Shown here: piece by piece, positions 52,556 to 60,984 of the stretch
Layout: each line of letters begins with the position of its first letter
Position numbering within the stretch: position 1 is the stretch's first letter
DNA from: Candidatus Lucifugimonas marina
GTDB lineage: Bacteria > Chloroflexota > Dehalococcoidia > Lucifugimonadales > Lucifugimonadaceae
Direction of reading: 5' to 3'
Assembly (NCBI GenBank): GCA_029593915.1
Contig: CP046147.1
Location: forward strand, 2,589,001 to 2,653,000
Length of the DNA stretch: 64,000 nt
Notes under the pieces: generated by a model
Database searches by the model: none
Seen by the model: only the letters and a program-made list of their open reading frames with translations
What the model was told of the DNA's origin: nothing
Translations under genes and position numbers: made by a program

Positions 52556-53698
52556 ATGTTTCGCCAAAAGTCAGTAATTTTCCTATCACTCACAGCCATC
52601 ATGGCTGTGGTTATCGCTTGTGGTGGAGGTGCCGAGCCAACGGCCACACCTGCGCCGACCGCTACTCCCGTGCCAACAGCGACACCGGTTCCTGTTGCGC
52701 CAATTGAGATTGACCCTATCGCCGATCCAGTTGGATTCTTCGAGGCGCTACCGTCAGACGAAGCATCATGTGCAGCCGATGCACTCGGTGGACGTGAGCG
52801 TGTTCTATCGATGCTCGAGGGCGATCTTGGCGACCAGCGTCTCACAGCTTCCGAAGCTGATGCGCTCAACGCCTGCTTGAGCGACGACACTGTTCGGGCC
52901 GTATTTATTGGTCAACTCACCAGAGAAGCCGGAACGCTTAGCGATGCGACCATCGTTTGCATCGGCGAAAAGGTTGGCGGTATGGCTGCAGCAAGCCTGT
53001 TCACCGATGAACCGGCTGCCTATGTGATCATCAGCACTTTGCAGGGTATTTTCTGCCTGAACGCAGATGAACGGGCAGCTATTTCTGAGAGCGAGTACAT
53101 CTACGGATTCGGCGAACTCGGCGGCATCGACGCTGTCGAGTGTGTCGTAAACGGTGTCGGCCCTACCGGACTCACCGAGCTAGCCGGGCTTGCTTCGGCT
53201 GACGAATACGATTTTGCAGCTCTTGGCGAGCTGTTCCCGCTCATGATCGAGTGTGGAGCTATCCAAGATGAGCAATTCGAAGAGTTGGGTGTTTCCGCCG
53301 AACAGATCGGTTGTGTTCTTAGCGAACTTGGCGAGGATGGTCTAGCGCTTCTCGACCCAACCGCTGGTGAACCAGACATATCTGATCTGAGTTCGATTCT
53401 AGCCGTGTTCGGTACCTGCGAGATTTCGCTAGATTATCTACTCGGTGAGGTTTCGGAACTACCGATCAACCCTGACCCTGTGATCGATCCAACAGAACTT
53501 CCTGATGTTCAGATAGAAATTCCAGAATCGGTCGAAGACATCGATCTGCCGTTCACGGAAGAGCAGATCATCTGTCTGACGAACGAAATCGGCGACGAAC
53601 AGATTGCGAACCTGCTAGCTGGCGGTGCGCCAGATCTAAGCCTGTTCGCTGCCCTCAGCACCTGCGAAGTCGACATCGCAACTCTGCTTGGTGGCTGA
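52556..53698 (+). CDS. lipoprotein of unknown function with cysteine-patterned repeats
   Basis: This 380-residue exported lipoprotein has an AVVIAC lipobox with Cys22, then the linker PTATPAPTATPVPTATPVP (residues 28-46). The body has repeated helical segments of 50-60 residues, each with one cysteine in an acidic frame (for example SCAADALGGRERV, VCIGEKVGGMAAAS, ECVVNGVGPTGLTELAG, GCVLSELGEDGLALL, ICLTNEIGDEQIANLLAG). The pattern CxxxxxG and ELG/DxL suggests an internal repeat. I do not recognise the family, and function is unknown. A strong terminator follows. Confidence 0.7.
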   Translation: MFRQKSVIFLSLTAIMAVVIACGGGAEPTATPAPTATPVPTATPVPVAPIEIDPIADPVGFFEALPSDEASCAADALGGRERVLSMLEGDLGDQRLTASEADALNACLSDDTVRAVFIGQLTREAGTLSDATIVCIGEKVGGMAAASLFTDEPAAYVIISTLQGIFCLNADERAAISESEYIYGFGELGGIDAVECVVNGVGPTGLTELAGLASADEYDFAALGELFPLMIECGAIQDEQFEELGVSAEQIGCVLSELGEDGLALLDPTAGEPDISDLSSILAVFGTCEISLDYLLGEVSELPINPDPVIDPTELPDVQIEIPESVEDIDLPFTEEQIICLTNEIGDEQIANLLAGGAPDLSLFAALSTCEVDIATLLGG

Positions 53699-53723
53699 GT
53701 CGTTCGGTTTCAGTTGAATAACG

Positions 53724-53761
53724 CAAAAGAGTTCAGGAGTTTCGATTCCTGAACTCTTTTG
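53724..53761. terminator. bidirectional intrinsic terminator
   Basis: CAAAAGAGTTCAGGA (53724-53738) pairs with TCCTGAACTCTTTTG (53747-53761), a 15-bp stem ending in A/T pairs, between convergent genes. It can serve the lipoprotein gene and the TSUP gene alike. Confidence 0.85.
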
Positions 53762-53769
53762 TTAAATGT

Positions 53770-54618
53770 CTAATTTGGGTACGCAGAAAACACTCGTACT
53801 ACGACTATTGGGCCGGTTGCAGCGAGCAATATGGCAATCATTAGTCGCATGGTAGTGGCGCTGATTCTTCCGGTTTGCTTGGCGCCGATGAAGCTGCCAA
53901 TCATCCCGGTAATCCCCATGACAGCGAGCACAGCGATGTCGAAGTTCATGTTGATGGCGTGGCCGGCGAACCCAAATATGCCAGCAAGTACGCCAATGGC
54001 GTTGTTCGTTCCTGCGGCGTAACGAGGATCCATCTTTAGAACGTTAATCAGAATCGGGAATCTCAGTACGGCGAGAATGAGTCCTACCGCTCCACCAACA
54101 ACTCCGATTGCGAATCCAATCGCACCGTAGAGTGTTCGATTGCGGGCATCAAGTGCGACGCCTTCTCTCGTTGCAATCTCAGCCGCACTAGATTCGCCAG
54201 CCGCCACAAGCCGAGATGTTCGAATCTCTCCACGCCACTGCCAGAACGATATTCCGGAAGACACAAAAGTTAGGACGGCGATCAGCGAAAGCAGAATCCA
54301 CACCTTAACGTCGTCGGCGAATAATCCACCAAGCAACGATCCCACTATTGCCGGCAAACCAATTACCAGCACAACTCGACCAACGACTCTGCCATCGCGC
54401 CAATGCGGCCATGCTGCAGCTGTCCCGCCAAGAATCGTCACACCAAGGTTCGTTCCGGCAGCAATTACGGGACTAAAACCCATAGCCAGCATTATCGGTA
54501 GACGAACGGCTCCGAGCGCTACTCCAACCATCCCGGCAAAAACGCCCAATGCGAAAGTGAACACACCGAGGAATATCAGCTGGTTAGTGGACGCATCGAG
54601 CGGTAGAAGGTCAATCAT
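53770..54618 (-). CDS. TSUP-family membrane transporter (TauE/SafE)
   Basis: This 282-residue protein has about eight hydrophobic segments in two repeats: GMVGVALGAVRLPIMLAMGFSPVIAAGTNLGV near the start, and GGAVGLILAVLRFPILINVLKMDPRYAAGTNNAIG in the second half. These are the TauE/SafE signatures. Family members export or import sulfite, sulfoacetate or other organic anions. No sulfur-metabolism gene is beside it, so the substrate is not known. A charged loop in the middle (RTSRLVAAGESSAAEIATRE) is longer than usual. Confidence 0.87.
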   Translation of the reverse strand: MIDLLPLDASTNQLIFLGVFTFALGVFAGMVGVALGAVRLPIMLAMGFSPVIAAGTNLGVTILGGTAAAWPHWRDGRVVGRVVLVIGLPAIVGSLLGGLFADDVKVWILLSLIAVLTFVSSGISFWQWRGEIRTSRLVAAGESSAAEIATREGVALDARNRTLYGAIGFAIGVVGGAVGLILAVLRFPILINVLKMDPRYAAGTNNAIGVLAGIFGFAGHAINMNFDIAVLAVMGITGMIGSFIGAKQTGRISATTMRLMIAILLAATGPIVVVRVFSAYPN

Positions 54619-54872
54619 TCAGGAAAATAACGCGCCATACGAATCATCGCCTAAGCAGCGAGATTAGGATAAGAAAAACCAAGTGTAGTCTCGCCCACAA
54701 ACATGACTCGATACCCATCCGAGTAATTTCAGCCCATGTTCCTATACAAAACCACCCATCGATCACCCGCCTAATAGCTCCTCAATGCTAAACTTGCCGC
54801 CTATTCGATTCCTTCTTAGGTGAACACTAAATTGAGCCGAGCAAACACGCTACGGCAGAGGAACAGACAACG

Positions 54873-55922
54873 ATGAAAAGCAGAGCCGCTATTCACGTCG
54901 GACACGGCAAAGAACTTGTAGTCGACGAGGTGAACATTCCAGATCCTCAGCCTGACCAGGTTGTTGTGAAGCTCTATTCAAGCGGAGTCTGCGCCTCTCA
55001 ACTTCACCAGATGCACAATCCCGACACTCCAACTCCGGGATTGCTTGGACATGAAGGCTTCGGCGTCGTGACTCAGGTTGGCTCAGGCGTCACCCATCTC
55101 AAAGAGGGTGATGCTGCGATCGTAACCTGGGTCCCACGTGAGCCAGTTCAGGGTCGATGGCGAGCACCCGCTGCGGGCGTAACCTGGCAAGAGGAGAAGC
55201 TCGAAGGCTCGACATACACATGGGGTGAAGACGCCATCGTGTGGGGCGGTTACGTTGTGAAAGTCGAAGATGACTCACCACGTGATCTTTCGTCTATCGT
55301 CGGCTGTGCAGTTCTCACTGGAGCGGGAGCAGTTACCCACACAGCAAAGGTACGACCCGAAGAATCGGTCGCAGTATTTGGTGTTGGTGGAGTCGGACTC
55401 TCGGCGATTCAAATGGCTGCGGTAGTGAACGCATACCCGATCATCGCGATCGATATCGACGACGAGAAACTCGAGTTCGCCAAGCAGTTCGGTGCTACCC
55501 ACACCGTGAACTCCAGCAAGGTCGATCCGATCGAGGCGATCATCGAAATGACCAATGGCGGTGTCGACTACGCTTTCGATACCGTGGGTCTTCGTATTAC
55601 CAACGAACAGATTTTGCCTGTGACCAAGAGTGGTGGATCGGGTGCCGACAACATCGGTGGCATGGCTGTTTTGGTCGGCATGCCGGGACCTGAGATGACC
55701 TTGTGGCCGGGACACTTTATGTTCCACCAGCGTCAGTACCGTGGCTCGCTGGGTGCGACCTATCCAGACAAAGATTTCAACATGTACTTGCGCCTCTACA
55801 AAGAGGGCAAGTTCCCGCTCGATAAATTGATAACGAAGCGATACAAGCTCGATGACATCAACGAAGCGTGCGACGACTTAAATAGCGGCAAAATTCTAGG
55901 TCGCGCAATCCTCGAGTACTAA
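54873..55922 (+). CDS. zinc-type alcohol dehydrogenase (MDR) lacking the structural-zinc loop
   Basis: This 349-residue medium-chain dehydrogenase has catalytic zinc residues Cys40 (SGVCASQ), His60-Glu61 (GHEGFG) and Cys145 (VGCAVLTG). The NAD(P) fold shows FGVGGVGLS at 169-177. The loop that in most family members holds four cysteines for structural zinc (residues 88-112) contains none (VPREPVQGRWRAPAAG). Such enzymes oxidise alcohols or reduce aldehydes. It overlaps nothing, but an aldo-keto reductase starts 16 bases after the stop, so the two are probably co-expressed. Substrate unknown. Confidence 0.88.
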   Translation: MKSRAAIHVGHGKELVVDEVNIPDPQPDQVVVKLYSSGVCASQLHQMHNPDTPTPGLLGHEGFGVVTQVGSGVTHLKEGDAAIVTWVPREPVQGRWRAPAAGVTWQEEKLEGSTYTWGEDAIVWGGYVVKVEDDSPRDLSSIVGCAVLTGAGAVTHTAKVRPEESVAVFGVGGVGLSAIQMAAVVNAYPIIAIDIDDEKLEFAKQFGATHTVNSSKVDPIEAIIEMTNGGVDYAFDTVGLRITNEQILPVTKSGGSGADNIGGMAVLVGMPGPEMTLWPGHFMFHQRQYRGSLGATYPDKDFNMYLRLYKEGKFPLDKLITKRYKLDDINEACDDLNSGKILGRAILEY

Positions 55923-55938
55923 GAGAACCCAGTAAAAA

Positions 55939-56856
55939 TTGCAGTATCGAAAATTAGGTAACACCGGCGTAGACGTTTCACTCCTGAGCTACGGAACCGG
56001 TGGACCATCCCAGTTCGGCCAAAAAACAGGCGTTGATGATGCGGGCCGAGAGGCTCTGGTTAATCGTGCGATAGAACTCGGTGTGAATCTATTCGACACG
56101 GCAGAAGCCTACGATGGCGCTGAAGTGCTTCTCGAAAAAGCTCTTCGAGGGCGTTCCAGAGATTCACACTTGATCGCCACAAAATGGTCGTATCGTCTTG
56201 CCGACGGTCCGGTTACTGATCCTGCCGAGATCGTCCGTTCTCTCGAACAGAGCCTCACCCGTCTAAAAACCGACTACGTCGACATTTTTCAGATTCACGG
56301 CGTTCTCGAAGAACACTACGACCACGTGACCGATATCTACGTTCCAGCGATGCAAAAGCTTCAGGAGCAGGGCAAGACCCGGTTTCTTGGCATCACCGAA
56401 ATGCTGACTATGGACCCCAAACATGAGGGAATGTCGGTAGCTATGGAGAAGCATCCCGACGTTTGGGATTCAGTGATGCTCAAGTACGGAATCATGAATC
56501 AGTGGGCAGCAAAGCGCTCGCTTCCGCTTGCGGGATCGTCCTCAACAGGCATTCTGAACATGGCTCCAGTTCGACTCACACTGACACGACCAGAAAAACT
56601 CCAGGAACGCATGAACGAATGGGGTGAAGACGAAGGCGGGAACGCCCTCGACTGGCTCTCAAATGGCGACTCTGCCGAGTTGATTCGCAAGGGCTACCAA
56701 TTCGCAGCCGAGCCATCTGAGATCACTACTGTTATCTCGGGCACATCCAGCATCGCTCACCTCGAACAAAACGTTGCAGCACTCGATGGCACACTCACCG
56801 ACGAAGAATTCAGCAAGCTCAAATCTGCCTACGGCGACTCTGCGTCGCCAGACTAA
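55939..56856 (+). CDS. aldo/keto reductase
   Basis: This 305-residue AKR has the tetrad Asp53, Tyr58, Lys82, His120 (NLFDTAEAYDG, LIATKWSY, IFQIHG) and the C-terminal cofactor site TVISGTSSIAHLEQNVAAL. It reduces carbonyls with NADPH or NADH. The start is TTG (MQYRKLGNTGVDVSLLSYG), which is the usual N-terminus. The close spacing with the alcohol dehydrogenase suggests a common carbonyl/alcohol pathway. No substrate can be named. Confidence 0.9.
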   Translation: MQYRKLGNTGVDVSLLSYGTGGPSQFGQKTGVDDAGREALVNRAIELGVNLFDTAEAYDGAEVLLEKALRGRSRDSHLIATKWSYRLADGPVTDPAEIVRSLEQSLTRLKTDYVDIFQIHGVLEEHYDHVTDIYVPAMQKLQEQGKTRFLGITEMLTMDPKHEGMSVAMEKHPDVWDSVMLKYGIMNQWAAKRSLPLAGSSSTGILNMAPVRLTLTRPEKLQERMNEWGEDEGGNALDWLSNGDSAELIRKGYQFAAEPSEITTVISGTSSIAHLEQNVAALDGTLTDEEFSKLKSAYGDSASPD

Positions 56857-56882
56857 TAACCACCTGATTCCAATCGCCCCCT

Positions 56883-56906
56883 CAATTAGTGCAAACGCAC
56901 TAATTG
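56883..56906. promoter_or_regulatory. perfect 10-bp inverted repeat
   Basis: CAATTAGTGC, AAAC, GCACTAATTG. It lies 27 bases after the aldo/keto reductase stop and 127 bases before the universal stress gene. It may end the reductase transcript (no T-run) or be an operator. Confidence 0.45.
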
Positions 56907-57032
56907 TGCAATTATTCACATACCTCTCATACGGGCTAAACCGTTACTTCCTGAAACCTCACAGCCGATCAACATAATGAGGTTGTTACGAGGGCTGGCG
57001 AGTGACTCCACTCGCATGTAAGGAGGTACAGA

Positions 57033-57971
57033 ATGTTCAGAAGAATTCTTGTCCCAGTAGATAGCTCGGAAGAATCGAGAACTATCCTGCGATGGGCAGT
57101 CGGGCTGGCAAAGGCAACCAAGTCCGATGTGACTCTTCTTTCAGTGGTCGACACTGAAGATTTCGCTATCGTCGAAGCTGGAGCACGGGGTGAAGAACGT
57201 CCGACCGCTCCAAAAGGTGTTGTCACCAAGATAACCGCTCAGGTGAAGGCGGGACTCGAAGCAGAAGCTGATGAGTTACGTAAAACTTGCGTCGGTATTG
57301 ATGTCAGAGTCACAGCTGGCTCCCCAGCAGAAACGATTGTCGCTGAAGCAACTGCTATCGGTGTCGACTTAATTGCAATGTCGACACGCAGAGAGTCTGC
57401 TCTGGCTCGCGGAATCCTCGGAAGTGTGACCGATAGAGTGCTGCATTCAACGTCTACTCCGTTGCTAATTCTTCAACCTGAAGACATTACCGACGAAGCA
57501 GTTGGCACAGGTTTCATTCAGCACGTTGTGGTCCCTCTCGATGGTTCCACACTCTCGGAAACCGCGGTTGCACCTGCAACAGTTCTTGCTCAGGCAACTG
57601 GCGCAGAGTTGGTGTTCACAGAGGTTGTAAAGCTTCCGGTTTACGGTGTTGATATGGGCGGAGTCGGATACGGATCGGTTCACTACGCCGAAGTGCTCGA
57701 TACCAAGTTGCAAGAAGAAGTTGCGATGAGGTACTTGCAGGGATTCGTCGAAGATGCCGAAACCGCAGGACTAAAGGCTCGTGCTCAAGTTCGAGTTGGT
57801 AACCCGTCGATCCAAATCGTTGATGAAGCTGCTGCCACCGAGGGTAGTGTCATAGTGATGGCAACTCACGGTGCAGGTGGAATCAAACGCTGGGTTGTAG
57901 GCAGTGTTACCGATAAGGCCATTCGAACGGCTCACCGACCAGTGCTAGTCATTCCGCCAGCCGCCGCATAA
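57033..57971 (+). CDS. tandem universal stress protein
   Basis: This 312-residue protein has two UspA domains. Domain 1 (1-150) ends STRRESALARGILGSVTDRVLHST. Domain 2 (160-312) ends ATHGAGGIKRWVVGSVTDKAIRTAHRPVLVIP. Both have the G-x2-G-x9-G(S/T) ATP-binding signature in full or near-full form. Such proteins help cells survive starvation or stress. A very strong Shine-Dalgarno (AAGGAGG) lies eight bases before the ATG, suggesting high expression. Confidence 0.92.
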   Translation: MFRRILVPVDSSEESRTILRWAVGLAKATKSDVTLLSVVDTEDFAIVEAGARGEERPTAPKGVVTKITAQVKAGLEAEADELRKTCVGIDVRVTAGSPAETIVAEATAIGVDLIAMSTRRESALARGILGSVTDRVLHSTSTPLLILQPEDITDEAVGTGFIQHVVVPLDGSTLSETAVAPATVLAQATGAELVFTEVVKLPVYGVDMGGVGYGSVHYAEVLDTKLQEEVAMRYLQGFVEDAETAGLKARAQVRVGNPSIQIVDEAAATEGSVIVMATHGAGGIKRWVVGSVTDKAIRTAHRPVLVIPPAAA

Positions 57972-57982
57972 GCAAGTCGATT

Positions 57983-58009
57983 CTCTCCCTCTCGTTTTGA
58001 GAGGGAGAG
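57983..58009. terminator. palindrome between convergent genes (probable terminator)
   Basis: CTCTCCCTCTC, GTTTT, GAGAGGGAGAG is an 11-bp stem. It belongs to the CCCTCTCCC-type palindromes seen at 29318 and 50902, but here sits just after the universal stress stop and next to the convergent gene, so it may act as a bidirectional terminator. Confidence 0.6.
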
Positions 58010-58022
58010 TTACGCGTTCGCC

Positions 58023-58484
58023 TTAATGGTCGTCAGCCTGTCGCGCTTTATCGCTGTAGTTGAATGTCGAAATTAGTCCGCGAATGAGATTCTCTCGCTC
58101 ACGTTCACTTAGGTTCCGATCACCTGGAATCAGCTTGTAGTAATTCGGCGGCATCTCGCCCTCCATCACTGATTCAGCGATCTCGTCGACATCGTCGTAC
58201 TCCCACGACCACTCTGAGAAATTGAGATCGTCACGACCTTCTTCGACGTGATTCTGGGTCCACCACGAAACGGGCTCTACTCTCGAATACCACGGGTAGT
58301 GGGTTTCATTCGAATGGCAATCGAAGCACGCGCGAACAGCGAGATCACGAGTAGCTTTGATGTCCCATTCAGGCTCGTTGACAACAGGTGGATTACTGGC
58401 GGTTCTACCGTACGGAACGATCTGAATCGACACAAACGCCACTAGAACGGCGACCACCAGGTACTTAATTACGCGCTTGACCAA
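58023..58484 (-). CDS. heme-binding domain protein (Haem_bd type)
   Basis: This 153-residue protein has one N-terminal membrane segment (KRVIKYLVVAVLVAFVSIQIV) and a CxxCH motif at residues 53-57 (ACFDCHSNETHYPWYSRVEPVSWW), typical of the short periplasmic haem-binding domain. It would be exported and act in electron transfer or as a c-type cytochrome-like sensor. No partner is adjacent. The C-terminus has acidic and helical segments with a conserved MPPNYYKLIPG. Confidence 0.85.
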   Translation of the reverse strand: MVKRVIKYLVVAVLVAFVSIQIVPYGRTASNPPVVNEPEWDIKATRDLAVRACFDCHSNETHYPWYSRVEPVSWWTQNHVEEGRDDLNFSEWSWEYDDVDEIAESVMEGEMPPNYYKLIPGDRNLSERERENLIRGLISTFNYSDKARQADDH

Positions 58485-58515
58485 CTAACTAACTCCAGCC
58501 AGCCCTGCTTGTTTC

Positions 58516-59790
58516 TTAAATTCCCATCTCGGCATCGATCTCATCTTGGAACGCCGATGCTCGCCCTTCCGCCACATCTTCAACCGTAACCGGCAGGCCG
58601 GTAGCTCCCGACTCCATCAGAGCGTACGCCAGTGCCAGCGCATCCATGCCTTCTTGCGGACCCACTTCAGGCTGACCGCCCGATTCAGCAGCGGCAACCA
58701 TGTCGAGATACTCGTATGCCAAAATTTTCGAATCGATCTCTCGGAAATCCATATCGTAGGAACTGATGCGACGAGCACCATTCCAGAGGATCGAGGTTGT
58801 GTCGTCCAGCTCAAAATCAGGTACTAATTCAAGCAACGCATCGCCTGTGATTTCTGTCCCATCGTTTCGAACGATCCGCGGTGATTCACCCGACCGGCTG
58901 GCAGGTCGATACATCGTGCCTGTGCTGCCCGAAATCGTCGAAACGCCTAGATATTGACCGTGTGAAGTATCGGTCATCAGCAGCTGGCCAATGGCTCCCG
59001 ACTTGAATCGAATCACACCAAACGCCGTATCGACAGCCGTTTGCTCTACCGTGTCGCCAGTTTCGTAGCCATCCTCTTTTCGATGGTTGTACATCTTCGC
59101 CAAAACCGGAGCGACTTCATCCATAGGACGAAGAGTGCGCTGCGACTCGTTAATGGCAGTTTCAGCGAAAACCGTGTTCGCTCCGCCCAGCAGATAGAGC
59201 AGCATATCGGCGTTGTGCACACCAGCGTCCAGAGGCGCTCCACCTGCCTGAATCTTCTTCGCTCTCCAAACAGTGCTGTGCATCACAGCACCGTTTGAGC
59301 TGCCCACTCCGATATCTAGTGCGAAGTATGGAGTTCCAATCGCACCCGCTTCGATCAATGCCCGAGTGAGGCGATTCATGGGGTCACGTCGGTAGTTTTC
59401 TGCCACCGCCATCGACTTACCCGTCTGCTGCGAAACTTCTCGCATCTGGCGGCAAGCTTTCAGGGTCAGTCCCATCGGCTTTTCAGTGATGACGTGCAGG
59501 CCAGATTCCATCGCTTTGATGGCGAACCGGTGGTGCATAGGTGTGCTTGTGATGATCGCAACACCATCGAGATCTGCTTTTTCGAGCATTTCATCGAAGT
59601 CGGTGTAGATGGTTGGGCGTGCCCCGGTGGCATCGCCTATTTCGTCGGCAACAGTAGCAGCGACATCAGCGTGCACATCACACACCGCCGACATCTCAAC
59701 GGTGTCGAAATACTTTCGAAGTTCGATGTATCCGTGGGCGTGTCGACGACCCATTCCGCCACAGCCAACCAATGCAATTTTGAATGTCAT
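58516..59790 (-). CDS. Gfo/Idh/MocA-family oxidoreductase
   Basis: This 424-residue NAD(P)-dependent sugar-type oxidoreductase has an N-terminal Rossmann fold (IALVGCGGMGRRHAHGY), then HVITEKPMGLTLKACRQM (the EKP motif) and an alpha/beta C-terminal domain (GGAPLDAGVHNADMLLYLLGG). Family members oxidise or reduce sugars, inositols or related compounds. The nearby ketopantoate-reductase-like genes and sulfatase suggest catabolism of a polyol or sulfated sugar, but this is only an association. Confidence 0.85.
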   Translation of the reverse strand: MTFKIALVGCGGMGRRHAHGYIELRKYFDTVEMSAVCDVHADVAATVADEIGDATGARPTIYTDFDEMLEKADLDGVAIITSTPMHHRFAIKAMESGLHVITEKPMGLTLKACRQMREVSQQTGKSMAVAENYRRDPMNRLTRALIEAGAIGTPYFALDIGVGSSNGAVMHSTVWRAKKIQAGGAPLDAGVHNADMLLYLLGGANTVFAETAINESQRTLRPMDEVAPVLAKMYNHRKEDGYETGDTVEQTAVDTAFGVIRFKSGAIGQLLMTDTSHGQYLGVSTISGSTGTMYRPASRSGESPRIVRNDGTEITGDALLELVPDFELDDTTSILWNGARRISSYDMDFREIDSKILAYEYLDMVAAAESGGQPEVGPQEGMDALALAYALMESGATGLPVTVEDVAEGRASAFQDEIDAEMGI

Positions 59791-59836
59791 GTTTCTTTTA
59801 TCTTTTGTGTACTAGACGAGGCAGATTTCTAGGCGA

Positions 59837-60865
59837 TTACGGCAGCATGTCCACGAGCGGTTGAATGTTTTTAGGCTCGCCTTTGAAATCGATTCCGAGG
59901 TCGTGAATGATCTCGACTATCTTGTCGTTGAAAGGCGTTGGGACTCCAAGCTTCTTACCCATGTCCGACACCAAACCGTTCAAGTAATCGATCTCGTTGC
60001 GTCGACCCTTTCGAACGTCCTGACCGAACGACGGAACACCACCCGCTCCTGCCCTTCGACCCGCCTCGATGAATGCAGCTTCGACCTCTTCGATTCCTCG
60101 ACCTTCAGCAGCATCGATGATCGATTCGGCGGGTAGGGCGAGCACTGAATACAAATTGATGTCCTGAGCCAGAGCAACACGCGCAACTTCGGCACCCAGC
60201 TGAATACCAACCCTACGAGGGTCGATTTCCGTGCGCACTTCCGAAGTGCCGTAGCCACTCACACCCGAAAGTGCGTTGGCCATGCAGTTGACCATCAACT
60301 TCGACCAACGGTTGCCCCAAAGGTCGTCAGTAAATTCGGTGTCGGCAATTACGCTCAAAGCTTCTACAAGTTCACGGGCCCGAGGTGTGTCAGATCCATC
60401 GTGTTCGCCAATTTTGAAGCCCAGAGGATAGTTGTCGGTACGAATGCCTCGACCCGGCTCCCATGCGGCGGCTCCGATAGTGATGACACAACCAAGTGAT
60501 CGTTCGACGCCTGCAATAGCCGCCATGCGCTCGTCATTGATACCGTTCTGGAAGTCGACGAACACGCCGTGATCTGGATCGACGTACCGAAGCATGAGCG
60601 TGGTTGCCCACTCGGTGTCGTACGACTTCACAGCTATGAACGCAGCATCAAACGGAACTGTTTCATGCTGAAGCTCGTGAATATGGATCGCTTTTGGGTG
60701 GGTGAGGTATTCGTCTTCTTGAGTCTCAACGATCAGACCGTCAGCCTTGATCTTCTCGACGTGCTCCCACCACTGGTCAATCAAAGTAACGTCGTGCCCT
60801 GCCCGCGATAGCAGTCCACCAACGACGCTTCCAATGCCACCAGCGCCCATGATCCCAATACGCAT
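59837..60865 (-). CDS. ketopantoate reductase-family protein, copy A
   Basis: This 342-residue protein of the ApbA/PanE family starts MRIGIMGAGGIGSVVGGLL at the ATG 60865, a clear dinucleotide-binding site. A longer frame to a TTG is ignored. Conserved parts include SYDTEWATTLML, NRWSKLMVNCMANALSGVSG and PSFGQDVRKGRRNEIDYLNG. It may reduce ketopantoate or another 2-oxo acid. It is a close paralogue of the gene at 60985-62013, of identical length, and both share the promoter-region motif GGGCGAAGTGTATGCGC. Confidence 0.85.
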   Translation of the reverse strand: MRIGIMGAGGIGSVVGGLLSRAGHDVTLIDQWWEHVEKIKADGLIVETQEDEYLTHPKAIHIHELQHETVPFDAAFIAVKSYDTEWATTLMLRYVDPDHGVFVDFQNGINDERMAAIAGVERSLGCVITIGAAAWEPGRGIRTDNYPLGFKIGEHDGSDTPRARELVEALSVIADTEFTDDLWGNRWSKLMVNCMANALSGVSGYGTSEVRTEIDPRRVGIQLGAEVARVALAQDINLYSVLALPAESIIDAAEGRGIEEVEAAFIEAGRRAGAGGVPSFGQDVRKGRRNEIDYLNGLVSDMGKKLGVPTPFNDKIVEIIHDLGIDFKGEPKNIQPLVDMLP

Positions 60866-60944
60866 CTGAATATAGCTTCCAAACAAAAAATTTTCTGGCG
60901 TTAAAACAAAATCGCCCTCGGGCAATCTAGTTCAAGATTTCTGA

Positions 60945-60961
60945 GGGCGAAGTGTATGCGC
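60945..60961. repeat. leader motif shared by the two ketopantoate reductase paralogues
   Basis: GGGCGAAGTGTATGCGC occurs here (80 bases before the copy A start) and at 62092-62108 (79 bases before the copy B start). The first copy adjoins the arm of an inverted repeat TCGCCCTC...GAGGGCGA (60912-60950). It may be a promoter or operator kept after duplication. Confidence 0.5.
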
Positions 60962-60984
60962 GTACGAGGTGTATTTGGTGACGA

